DNA of 32,058 nucleotides from an uncultured Clostridia bacterium (GTDB lineage Bacteria > Bacillota > Clostridia > UBA1381). The stretch spans positions 1-32,058 of the forward strand of contig CALXRY010000050.1 of NCBI GenBank assembly GCA_944390955.1, written 5' to 3'. This document shows, piece by piece, positions 7,493 through 16,200 of this stretch; the first letter of the stretch is position 1, and every line of letters begins with the position of its first letter. A model generated the notes under the pieces. It was not told the DNA's origin, did no database searches, and saw only the letters and a program-made list of their open reading frames with translations. The position numbers and the translations under genes were made by a program.

Positions 7493-7765
7493 TTATTGGT
7501 TGTTGTTTCCATCACCGACAACATCGTTAACGGCATCGCCAACATCCTGTGCCGCTTCACCTACAGCGTCGCCTACGTCGTCTACGGCGTTGCCCATCTC
7601 GTCAACTGCGCCCTCGCCTCTGTCGTCGGCCGCGGGAGAAGCTTCAGCGGCGGTCGTTGCCGTTGGCTCGGGAGACGGCGTGGCTGTGGTGCTGGTCTTT
7701 GTTCCGCAGGAGCAAAACAGCATACATCCCATTATAGTTATAAATAAAATTTTTAAGTTTTTCAT
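7493..7765 (-). CDS. Small lipoprotein with low-complexity tail (90 aa)
   Basis: The N-terminus is a lipoprotein signal (MKNLKILFITIMGCMLFCSC), with the last Cys as the probable lipid-modified residue, so the product should be anchored outside the cell membrane. A Thr/Pro/Ala-rich linker follows, then an acidic region with repeated short units (AVDDVGDAV, AAQDVGDAV, NDVVGDG) that would form an amphipathic helix. I recognise no enzyme or binding domain; small lipoproteins of this build are common in Clostridia. GGAGGTAAC lies 7 nt before the ATG. It has its own terminator. The gene upstream on the plus strand diverges from it. Confidence 0.75.
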   Translation of the reverse strand: MKNLKILFITIMGCMLFCSCGTKTSTTATPSPEPTATTAAEASPAADDRGEGAVDEMGNAVDDVGDAVGEAAQDVGDAVNDVVGDGNNNQ

Positions 7766-8023
7766 TTTTTGTTACCTCCGAAATCTTTTTGTTATTTGGG
7801 ATATTACAGTCATAGTATTATCCTATTTTTTATTTTTAGTCGGCCTGTTCATAAAAAATTCAAAAAGATTTTTCAGAAAAGTGGAACTTTTTTTTGTTTC
7901 ATACGTCTAATATGGTGTTAACGGGCTTTAAACCGGAAAGTATCCGTTGAAATTTTACAACCGGTTATTAATCAGCAAACCGCGGATGCTGAGCAACTAT
8001 GTATCAGAGGAGAAGGTGTATTT

Positions 8024-9709
8024 ATGAAAAAGAAAATTTTATCAATAATGATAGTATCGGCTATGCTTTTGTCATCGGCAGCAGCTATGGCTGAGGAGAC
8101 TACAGCAAATAATACGGCGGCAGACACGACTGCTTCGGAGCAGGTAAATGAGACGGCGCAGGCGCCATTTGCCAGAAACGATAATTTGAATGTTGTTTCC
8201 GTTGAGGACGGAAAAATAGAGACAACGGCAGAGGACGGCAGTACTATATACATAAACACAGCAAAGGCTGTAATTTATAAGATAGATGGTACGGAGCTTA
8301 GTGTTGATGACATAAAGGCTGCTGACTCAATAACTGTATTTACAAGAGCAACAGAGCCTACTTTGGCGATATATCCGCCTGAATATACGCCTGCTGTTAT
8401 AATCGTGAATGATGAAGACTATGCAGGAAGTGTTGCTGTTTCGAATTTCACAAAGAACGAGGAAGGACCCGGCTATATAAATGCCGAGAAGGATCTTATC
8501 GTTAATATGCCTGAGGACTATGACGGTGCAGAGGGCGATATGATAGTGTTCTACACGATCGCAACAATGAGCATCCCGCCGCAGGCTCCTGCCGAAAAGG
8601 TGGTTATGCTTGACAGCTCAGAGCCTGCAGAGGATAACGGCGAAGAGACCACAGATGAGCCTCAGGTTTCAGAGAACTCATTCGTTAAATTCGAGGGTAT
8701 GTCGATTGCCGGCATCGAGGACGGTACGATAGAGCTCACAGACGGTAACGAAGGTATAAACTACCTCAATACCAGTGACGCTGTTGTATACGATGTTGAC
8801 GGTACAGAGCTTACAGCTGCTGATCTTAAGGAAGGCGACAGCGTAACATTCTATGTAAGAGCAAATCAGCCGACGATACTAATTTATCCGCCAGTATATA
8901 CGCCTGCCGTTATAATCAGAAATGACGCTGACTACGCAGGAAGTGTTGATGTTTCAAATTATACAAGATTAGAGGACGGCGACGGATATATTAATACAGA
9001 AAAGAGCCTTGTAATCCACATGCCTGAGGGCTTTGTGGAGAACAAGAAGATGGATAACGATTACATCGTATTCTATTCGGTTACAACAAAGAGCCTTCCG
9101 CCGCAGACAACTCCCGATAAGCTTGTGCTTCTTGAGGAGCCTGTAGTTGAGAGCAGCTATGACGATGTTTCGGATGATGTATGGTATGCAGAGAGCGTTG
9201 CAGAGGTCACCAGCAGAGGTCTTTTCAACGGAATTTCCGATACGGAGTTTGCTCCTGAGGGAGATATGACGAGAGCTATGTTCGTTACAGTTCTTGGCAG
9301 ACTGGATGGAGTTGCGGTTAAGGATGCATGCGTGACTGGCTTTGAGGATACACCGGGAGATCAGTATTATTCGTCATACGTTGCATGGGCAAATATGAAC
9401 AACATAGTAAACGGCTATGACGACGGTACTTTCAGACCTGATCAGGTAGTTACCCGTGAAGAGGCTATGCAGATAATCCTGAATTACTGCGAGTACAAGG
9501 GTATCGGTCCTGAGGGTGAATGGGCAGTTCTTGTAGACTATGCAGATGCTGATCAGATCGATGATTACGCAATGGATGCGGCTATGTGGAACGTTATCCA
9601 CGGATATCTGCTGGAAGATGAGAACGGAAATATAAATCCTGATGAGACAGCCGACAGAGCTGAAATCGCTTATGCGATGGATGTGCTTGCCGGACAGCTC
9701 GGCAAATAA
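8024..9709 (+). CDS. S-layer homology (SLH) domain protein with duplicated N-terminal domain
   Basis: The 561-residue protein starts with a signal peptide (MKKKILSIMIVSAMLLSSAAAMA). Two tandem copies of a ~150-residue domain follow (about 52-200 and 218-375). Both share DG[TK]IE, YIN/YLNT, V[IV]Y..DGTEL, IYPP.YTPAVII.ND.DYAGSV.VSN, GYIN.EK.L and PPQ. From about 385 to the end there are three SLH domains (FNGISDTEFAPEGDMTRAMFV; NGYDDGTFRPDQVVTREEAM; INPDETADRAEIA), which bind secondary wall polymer. The duplicated domain resembles nothing I can name; it looks beta-rich. AGGAGAAGG precedes the ATG. Codons favour T- and A-ending forms more than in neighbouring housekeeping genes, as expected for a highly made surface protein, but I have not counted them. 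It is transcribed alone. Confidence 0.85.
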   Translation: MKKKILSIMIVSAMLLSSAAAMAEETTANNTAADTTASEQVNETAQAPFARNDNLNVVSVEDGKIETTAEDGSTIYINTAKAVIYKIDGTELSVDDIKAADSITVFTRATEPTLAIYPPEYTPAVIIVNDEDYAGSVAVSNFTKNEEGPGYINAEKDLIVNMPEDYDGAEGDMIVFYTIATMSIPPQAPAEKVVMLDSSEPAEDNGEETTDEPQVSENSFVKFEGMSIAGIEDGTIELTDGNEGINYLNTSDAVVYDVDGTELTAADLKEGDSVTFYVRANQPTILIYPPVYTPAVIIRNDADYAGSVDVSNYTRLEDGDGYINTEKSLVIHMPEGFVENKKMDNDYIVFYSVTTKSLPPQTTPDKLVLLEEPVVESSYDDVSDDVWYAESVAEVTSRGLFNGISDTEFAPEGDMTRAMFVTVLGRLDGVAVKDACVTGFEDTPGDQYYSSYVAWANMNNIVNGYDDGTFRPDQVVTREEAMQIILNYCEYKGIGPEGEWAVLVDYADADQIDDYAMDAAMWNVIHGYLLEDENGNINPDETADRAEIAYAMDVLAGQLGK

Positions 9710-10024
9710 CATTGCCTTCAACTTCTGTATATGGCAGGGCTTTGTATAATTACCGCAGCGCTGGCACGGCACGATGTGCGCATACATAGGAAAGCGGTAT
9801 AGAAGATGCGCAGAGATGTGCTGATAGAATGCCTGTGATTTATTTCATATGCAGCGGTAATTAAAATGCCGGGGATTTATTAAAAGCTTATCCAACCCAA
9901 AAAATTATTTTGCATGTATAGGATTTTAACCTCCCCGAAATTTCCGGCGGACAGAAGCCCTGTCCGTATACGGAGTTTGCGGGCCGGAGTAGCCAGACGG
10001 CTCCGGTAAATATATAAACCAAGA
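9710..10024 (+). other. Noncoding, hairpin-rich intergenic stretch
   Basis: No gene is visible here. A long-range inverted repeat (AATTACCGC at 9748-9756 with GCGGTAATT at 9854-9862) encloses an inner TGCGCAT/ATGCGCA pair. Further on there are two compact hairpins: GGACAG...CTGTCC near 9954-9969 and CCGGAG...CTCCGG near 9984-10006. The last part might be the terminator region of the SLH gene or a structured RNA; no consensus promoter stands out on either strand. Confidence 0.35.
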
Positions 10025-10066
10025 CGAAAAAACGCCGTTCGAGAGCTATCCGACGGCGTTTTTTCG
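10025..10066 (+). terminator. Bidirectional terminator between the SLH gene and hydF
   Basis: CGAAAAAACGCCGT (10025-10038) pairs perfectly with ACGGCGTTTTTTCG (10053-10066). The A run on one side and the T run on the other make it active on both strands. It lies just past the stop of minus-strand hydF. Confidence 0.85.
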
Positions 10067-10069
10067 TGT

Positions 10070-11269
10070 TTATGAAAGCACCTTCAGCGCCTCTGGAATC
10101 GGTTCAAGGCTGCGCCGCAGTATCCCGTGCATATGAGCTATTGCGGTGCCGTAGTTTGTGAAGGGCACGCCCTGATCCTCGGCGCATTTCATTCTGTAGA
10201 GCACCTCGCGCTCGTTCAGCATACAGCCACCGCAGTGGATGACAAGCGAATACGGTGACAGATCCTCGGGGAATTCAGCCCCCGCAGTGTTCGTCAGGGC
10301 AAGCTCTGCTCCTGTGTGCTGCTTAAGCCAGCGCGGAAGCTTTACTGTGCCTATATCGTCGCACTGGCGGTGATGAGTACAGCCCTCGCATATAAGCACC
10401 TTGTCGCCGTCGGCGAGCCTGTCGAGAGCTGCTGCGCCGCGTACCGCCGTGTTGAGAAAGCCCTTATAGCGCGCCATAAGAATGGAAAACGACGTAAGTG
10501 GTATATCGGCGGGCGTTTCCGCGGAGACGCGTCCGAACACCTGGCTGTCGGTTATGATGAGCGCGGGCTTTTTTGCGAGTGCTCCGAGAGCTGCTGTCAG
10601 CTCCGTTTCACGAACCACAACAGAAATCGCTCCTGCCTCGAGCAGATCGCGTATCGTCTGCTGCTGCGGAAGTATGAGCCGTCCTTTCGGAGCAGCGCTG
10701 TCTATAGGCGTTACGAGTATTACCGTATCGTCGGGCTTTATAAGGTCAGCAGCGATATGCCGTCCGTTGTCCTTGGGAGCCATGGCTGCCAGCTTTTTTT
10801 TGAGTTCTGTTATGCCTTCGTTTTTCAGTGCGCTTACATATATTTCGTTTTTCCCTGACTCCGGTACCGAGTGGCACAGATCCTTCTTGTTGAATACTGT
10901 TATATAGGGGATATTTTTTTCTTTGAAGATATCTATAAGCTCGTGTTCGCATTCTTTCAGACCTTCGGTCACGTCGGCAACGAGCACGGCTATGTCCGTT
11001 TTGTTGAGCACGCGCTTTGTGCGGAGCACGCGCAGCTCCCCGAGGCTTCCCTCATCGTCAAAGCCAGGCGTGTCTGTTATGACAACAGGGCCGAGGGGAA
11101 GCAGCTCCATCACCTTTGAAACAGGGTCGGTCGTCGTTCCCTTTGCGGCGGAAACGACAGCGGTATCTTGTCCTGTAACAGCATTTACGATGCTTGATTT
11201 GCCTGCGTTCCTCCGGCCGAAAAAGCCTATATGGACCCTGTTTGCAGATGGTGTGTCGTTAAGCCCCAT
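10070..11269 (-). CDS. hydF: [FeFe]-hydrogenase maturation GTPase HydF
   Basis: HydF is the scaffold on which HydE and HydG build the two-iron part of the [FeFe]-hydrogenase H-cluster. The 399-residue product has the usual length. The N-terminal GTPase domain has a P-loop GRRNAGKS (18-25), G3 DTPG (66-69) and G4 NKKD (127-130). The C-terminal domain has the [4Fe-4S] ligands in the family pattern CxH...HCxxC (Cys297, His299, Cys346, Cys349). Start 11269 is chosen because AAGGAAGGA precedes it and the P-loop then sits at the expected distance from the N-terminus; 23 further upstream codons are open but unlike the family. hydE, hydG and hydrogenase genes are not in the window. The presence of HydF points to hydrogen metabolism and an anaerobic life. 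Confidence 0.95.
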   Translation of the reverse strand: MGLNDTPSANRVHIGFFGRRNAGKSSIVNAVTGQDTAVVSAAKGTTTDPVSKVMELLPLGPVVITDTPGFDDEGSLGELRVLRTKRVLNKTDIAVLVADVTEGLKECEHELIDIFKEKNIPYITVFNKKDLCHSVPESGKNEIYVSALKNEGITELKKKLAAMAPKDNGRHIAADLIKPDDTVILVTPIDSAAPKGRLILPQQQTIRDLLEAGAISVVVRETELTAALGALAKKPALIITDSQVFGRVSAETPADIPLTSFSILMARYKGFLNTAVRGAAALDRLADGDKVLICEGCTHHRQCDDIGTVKLPRWLKQHTGAELALTNTAGAEFPEDLSPYSLVIHCGGCMLNEREVLYRMKCAEDQGVPFTNYGTAIAHMHGILRRSLEPIPEALKVLS

Positions 11270-11322
11270 GATGATCCTTCCTTTCCATAAAATATGCCAA
11301 AATCTTGATATTCGGAATTGAA

Positions 11323-11359
11323 AAAGGAGCAGCCGCATAATTGGTGCGGCGGCTCCTTT
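11323..11359 (-). terminator. Terminator of the paralogous membrane protein operon
   Basis: AAAGGAGC plus GCCGCA (11323-11337, one bulge) pairs with TGCGGC plus GCTCCTTT (11345-11359). On the minus strand the stem ends in TTTTT. It lies 14 bp past the stop of the second paralogue and separates it from hydF. Confidence 0.8.
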
Positions 11360-11373
11360 GCCTGTTTAAATTT

Positions 11374-12333
11374 TTACGCTGCTGGTTCCTCCGTTGCCGC
11401 TGGAGCTTCTGTAGCTTCTGCAGTATCTGCAGCGGGCTCAGCTGTCGTTTCCTCTGCGGCAGGCTCCTCGGTAGCGTTAGCAGCTTCCTCGGCCGCCTGT
11501 TCCTCTGCGATTCTAGCGTCTCTCATTTGCTGATCTATTATATTTCTTACTTCCTTCCACTGTGTTTCGCCAGTGACCTCATCTCCGAAGCCGTACTGCT
11601 CCTTGAAGGATTCGATATTCTCTTCGCCGACATAGGCTGCGATAGTGGTCTCGCCCTCGGCAACACCCCACGTGGTATCCTCTGTTATATCATCGCCCCA
11701 CTGAAGCATCTCCTTGAGCGTTGCGAAGTCCATGCCATACATCTCTGCGATCTTGCTGCAGGGGATGTTGTAATAGGCAGCACTTTCCGATGTTGAGCCG
11801 GGCATATCAGCTGGCAGGCCGTATACTGCAAGGAAGTCGGCAAGCTCGTAGCCGCTCTGATCCGCGATCTCTGCGATAGTCCTTCCGCTTACGTCAACGT
11901 ATCCCATTCTGTTATACTTGTTGAACAGATTGTTTCCGAATCCAAATGCAAGAACAACGACTGCTGCTATAACAACAATGGCGATCGCTATTCCGACAAT
12001 AAGACCGGTTTTCGGCTTCTTTGCCTGGGGTGCGGCTTCTATGCCGTCATCTACGACTTCCCCCGTAATATCGGCTGAACCTTCAATATCGTCAATGGAA
12101 TCGTCAACCGTATCTGTAACAGCTGCCTCAACAGTTTCCAATGTATCATCTTCCGGTGTTTCCTCTGCTCCGGCATCAACCGCCTCTGCAGTTTCTTTCT
12201 CAGCATCAATAGCCTCAGTAGTTTCTTCCTCAGTTTCGGCTGCCGGGGCCTCGTTTGCTGCAGCCTCAGCCGCAGGGGTCTCTTTGATCTCCTCGGTTGA
12301 GTTTTCTAAATTTTCCTTATTCTCTTCGCTCAT
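11374..12333 (-). CDS. Single-pass membrane protein with acidic N-terminus and three helical modules
   Basis: The 319-residue product has a ~105-residue very acidic N-terminal region (Glu, Ala and Thr rich), a basic patch (KKPK), one membrane span (about 110-133), three related ~38-residue modules (about 150-183, 187-225 and 228-266) and an Ala/Glu/Thr/Pro tail. With the acidic part before the span it is likely N-in, modules outside. Module consensus: T/Y-x6-AxxxG-x-x-[LVI]-xx-[FLY]-K/A-xx-Y-G-[LF], often ending in a Trp about 14 residues later. It is a clear relative of the product of the gene 19 bp upstream, and the two form an operon. AAGGAGA precedes the ATG. I know no function; similar helix-hairpin modules (xxEVAExxGI..EELLxxLGLP) occur beside membrane redox domains in Firmicutes, but that link is inference. 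Confidence 0.75.
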   Translation of the reverse strand: MSEENKENLENSTEEIKETPAAEAAANEAPAAETEEETTEAIDAEKETAEAVDAGAEETPEDDTLETVEAAVTDTVDDSIDDIEGSADITGEVVDDGIEAAPQAKKPKTGLIVGIAIAIVVIAAVVVLAFGFGNNLFNKYNRMGYVDVSGRTIAEIADQSGYELADFLAVYGLPADMPGSTSESAAYYNIPCSKIAEMYGMDFATLKEMLQWGDDITEDTTWGVAEGETTIAAYVGEENIESFKEQYGFGDEVTGETQWKEVRNIIDQQMRDARIAEEQAAEEAANATEEPAAEETTAEPAADTAEATEAPAATEEPAA

Positions 12334-12352
12334 TGTTATTTCTCCTTATAAA

Positions 12353-13012
12353 TTATTCGGCGCTTTCCTCGGGAGCGGCCGTTGCTTCGGCAGCTTCGCC
12401 CTCGGTGGGAGCGGCTGTAGCTTCTGTTGTGTTGCCATCAGCGGGAGCCTCCGTTGCGGGAACCTCCGTTGCGTTTGCGGCTTCCTCCTGCATTCTCTCT
12501 ATGCTCTCCTGAATTATCGGCTCTGCGTCAGTCCAGAGCGTATCAAGAGTTATTGAATCATCCAGACCGTATATCTCCTTGAACTGTGCGAATGAATCCT
12601 CGTCTCCCACCATGTTTCTCACGGTGAAGGTCTTTCTGAGCTCGCCCCAGTTAGAGTCTCCTGCCGGAGCCTCAGACAGATTATACTGAGTCTTAAGATC
12701 CTCAATAGTTGTTCCTGCGTAATTTACATAATTATCGACCGTCATCATGTCCGTCATTTCCTGCTCGGTCGCGTTTTTGCCAAGGCCGGAAACTCCGTAC
12801 TGAGCCTGATAGTCTTCTACGCTCATTCCGGCTTGTTCAGCCAGATAGCCTACGGTAGCCTCTCTTTCTCCGTTTTCTATCTGCGTTTGGATAACGTTTG
12901 AGGATATTTTGTCGTAGATTGCGTAGCCTGCAAAGCCGATCACCGCAATCAGGACAACCGCGATGATGACGTTGATTGTCATATCCGCGGAACCCCTTGA
13001 TCTACTTGCCAT
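12353..13012 (-). CDS. Single-pass membrane protein with three helical modules
   Basis: This is the first gene of a two-gene operon. The 219-residue product has a 10-residue N-terminus, a membrane span (about 11-31), three tandem modules and a Thr/Glu/Ala/Pro-rich tail (about 176-219). The modules are TVGYLAEQAGMSVEDYQAQY at about 53, TVDNYVNYAGTTIEDLKTQY at about 91 and TVRNMVGDEDSFAQFKEIYG at about 130. They agree at T-V, the central Gly or acidic turn, E-D/F-[YLF]-K/Q and a final aromatic plus Gly/Asn. The partner gene 19 bp downstream encodes the same layout with a longer cytoplasmic part, so they look like an ancient duplication and may act as a pair. Promoter and ribosome binding site (AAGGAG) are clear. 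I cannot name the function. Confidence 0.75.
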   Translation of the reverse strand: MASRSRGSADMTINVIIAVVLIAVIGFAGYAIYDKISSNVIQTQIENGEREATVGYLAEQAGMSVEDYQAQYGVSGLGKNATEQEMTDMMTVDNYVNYAGTTIEDLKTQYNLSEAPAGDSNWGELRKTFTVRNMVGDEDSFAQFKEIYGLDDSITLDTLWTDAEPIIQESIERMQEEAANATEVPATEAPADGNTTEATAAPTEGEAAEATAAPEESAE

Positions 13013-13066
13013 TTAAATTTTCTCCTTCCTGTATTGCGGTTTTACCCGCCGTTAATCATCCTTATA

Positions 13067-13095
13067 AATATAACATCTTTTGCAGAAAAAATCAA
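13067..13095 (-). promoter_or_regulatory. Promoter of the paralogous membrane protein operon
   Basis: On the minus strand TTGATT (13095-13090), a 17-bp spacer and TATATT (13072-13067), with TGT directly before the -10 box (extended -10). The spacing to the first ATG gives a leader of ~50 nt. Confidence 0.65.
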
Positions 13096-13227
13096 TATCT
13101 TTTTATAAATTTTTTATTAATTTTAAAATTAAACTGTAAAAAGTTTCTTCGCAGCCCTTGCTTTGCTTTTGAACAATAAGCAAAATCGTTTGCGCTGCAT
13201 GCAATTTTTTATTAAGATAAAAAGCAA

Positions 13228-13253
13228 GGACCGCCGCGCTGCCGCGGCGGTCC
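13228..13253 (-). terminator. Terminator of the secreted esterase gene
   Basis: A perfect 11-bp GC-rich stem (13228-13238 with 13243-13253) with a 4-nt loop, followed on the minus strand by TTGCTTTTT. It lies 14 bp past the stop codon. Confidence 0.85.
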
Positions 13254-13266
13254 GTATAAGCCTGTT

Positions 13267-16200
13267 TTATTCGGTCACAAGCTGGTCTGCGGAGTATATC
13301 TTGATGTTATCAAGCGATACTACACCGTAGCTTTGTCTTCCGAATTTATAATATAGTCCTGATATTCCTGTCGCTGAAGTATCAGCCATATCAACGGTTC
13401 CGCTGTAATATGAGGTCGAACCGTCAAGTGATGTTATATCGACATCGACTGTATGCGTTGTGAAATCGCACACAGCTGTAACGGTTGCCCATGTGTTGTC
13501 AGGCATGCTTGTTGCCTGCCCGTTTACAGTAACGGCCCCCGCGGTCGTCTGATGGAGATATAGTATATACCCTCCAGTACAGCCGTAATTGATGTTGTTA
13601 TCATTATATGTTATATTTCCTCCGTGAACAGCAAACTCGTTAGGATCTGTATTGGCTTTATTGAATTTTATGGTCGTTGAGAACACAAGTCCGCTCTCAT
13701 CTGTGAGCTGCGATGCAAAATTCTTAGTTCCGCCTCTGGAACTTGAATTAGCACCGAATCTCAGATAATTTCCAATGCCGTCCGTAGTGTCGTTTTCTAC
13801 AGTTAAATTGCCCTGGGCGTTAGTACTCGTCCAGCCGTTTGCCGCAAGCGATGTCGTAGTCAGATATGAGAAATCCTCCTCAAACAGATACGTTATCGGA
13901 TCATACTCAGCCTCAGCAAATACAGCCGTGAGATCAAGGTCAGTATGAAGTCTTATTGTAGGCTCAAGCTCATACGAGAAATTCGTTCCGTCGGCATTCT
14001 GCCACTCAACAAACTCATAGCCCTCTGCGGGAGCTGCCGAGATCTGCACCATCGTGTTCATCGGTACTGTGTATGACATTCCGTCAGTTCCCGAGATCGA
14101 AACAGTACCCATAGTCTCATCCGATGAAGCGACGGTAAGAGTTCTGTCCTCAAGTGCCGATGACTTGAGCTTTGCGCACGTCATGTTTGACATCTTCATA
14201 TCAAATGTGTAGCTTCTGTTGCCCGAAATATAGAAGCCTGTCAGCGTTGACGGTATAACGGCGCTTGTCGATGTATAGTTCGGGATATCTATCGTCACCG
14301 GTGAATTTGCGCCGACAGTTATTGTTGCCGTTCCGAGGTCCATATCGAGTATATACGTTACATTCGTCCATCTGCCTTCGCCTATGATAAGATTGCCGGC
14401 AGCTTCTCCGTTTGCAGTTATCGCGCCGTCATTGCCTATCGTAAAGAGCGGCAACGTCTCGCCGATGAACGGTGATGAATTTGTAATCGAATCGGTAAAG
14501 CCGAAGGTCACGCCCTGTCCCGAGATATACTGCAGGTCAACGCTCAGCATATATTTGCCGCTTGAGCCTGTGCCGCCGTCAAGATTGGCAAACGGTCTCA
14601 GTACATAGTATGAATTTCCGCCTCCGGTCGTGCTCAGCGTTGCATACGTTACGCCTGATTCGTCCTCGCCGAGAGTAAGGTCTTTCGCCATGCTTCCTCC
14701 GTAGAACCAGTCTCCTGCTTGGTCAAGAGTGGTCATGCCATAATATACGAAGTTCTCAACGTCGCTGTCCTCTCCGGGGAGCAGATAAGCCTCGATGTCC
14801 GTTGGCACATATGGTCTTGCGTACGATACCATTGTTGTCGGATTGCCGAGCTCCGGGTTATCCTCATAGCCCCAGACAAACGCCTTGTATGTCTGTGTTT
14901 CGGGATTGTAGGTTAAGTCTGTGTTAAATGTAAGCGTCACATTTCCTATATTTGTATTATCAACGTGTCCGTTCGCCGTTGCTATGCCCTCAAGCACGCC
15001 TGTTTCGGCATTGTAAATGGCAACATATACTCTGCCATAGGTGCTCATCATTGTGTTGTCCTGTATCGTTATATCGATTGACTCAAGCACGCCTGTTTCA
15101 TCGTTGAAGTTCACGGAATTGATCTTCAGCGCGTAATCATACGATACCGGGGAATCATAGATCGGCCAGTATGAGTTGGCGGGCCAGCCTGCATTTATTA
15201 TCTCAGGGTCTATCGGAGTGGGCTCCGCATGCTGTGCGCCGTCCTCAAACAGTGCAAGGAGCGGGCTCAGAGCCGGATATTTTTCAGCGTCGGCCGTCGT
15301 AAAGAATCTGTACGCTATAGCGTCCGCGCCTGCGTCGTTCGGGTGTGTTCCGTCGGTGCGTCCGCCTCTTGCCGTTGTGAAGTAGAAATCAGTAAGAGCG
15401 CGGTTGTTTGTAACAGTCTCCCCGTTTACAACGCCGCTTGCCGTTACCTCTGTGAGCCAATCGAGAGTCGGCTGGTTAAGGTCAACGAACGCCACATTCT
15501 CAAGCTGTACCTCTCCGCCCTCAACAGCGTTGCTCCATATCTCGTCCGCTTCAGCCTTAAGAGCTGTGAGCTCCGGAGTGACGATCGCGGTGCTGCCCTC
15601 TTTGTTGGACTCTGCCTCGGCGGCGATCTCAGCCCATTTTGCAACAAATGCGTCAGCCGTCTCTTCGCCGCCGTATTTCAGGCATTCGATATACTTTTCG
15701 CCGAGGACCGAGAAGTCGCTGAGCGTTGACGACCATGTATTTGTCGATGAGTCATACTGGCTTGCGTTATGCCTGTCTATGGGACCGACTATGATAAGCG
15801 TAGCGCCGACTGCCTTGCAGGCGTCATAATATTTGGGCAGCGAGCCAAGGTAATTGTTAAGCCAGTATTCCCATGTAAAAGACTGGTTGTCGTTGTTCTT
15901 GTGGTTATGACCGTACTGAACGTACATAAAGTCGCCGGGTTTGATGTTGTCCTTTGCTATTGCAAAGTGGTTGTTGTCTGTCGCGTTAAGACCGCCCTCG
16001 CCCTGGTTTGATACTGCGATATTGGAGGGCAGGTATTTTGACAGATATGCGCCCACGCCGGTGTAGTTCTGCAGATCAAAATACGGAACGCTTGCACTTC
16101 CGTCTGTAACTGTCGAGTCGCCGAGCACCCATAATGTCGTTGCTGTACCGGTGCTCTCGTCTATCTGCTGGATGTCGAGCGAGGCAAGCGCCGAATTTTC

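Noticed and set aside
7413..7910. Plus-strand frame of 165 codons over the lipoprotein gene
   Set aside because: It begins in the lipoprotein terminator and mirrors a repetitive minus-strand gene that has a lipoprotein signal and binding site.
9940..10010. c-di-GMP riboswitch, suggested by a GTAGCCAGACGGCTCCGG-like hairpin
   Set aside because: The conserved CACGCA and GCAAAGC parts of the class I riboswitch are missing, and no gene follows downstream on that strand.
11918..12556. 212-codon plus-strand frame over the paralogous membrane protein genes
   Set aside because: Ser/Ala-rich artefact of the Glu/Ala/Thr-rich minus-strand coding sequence.
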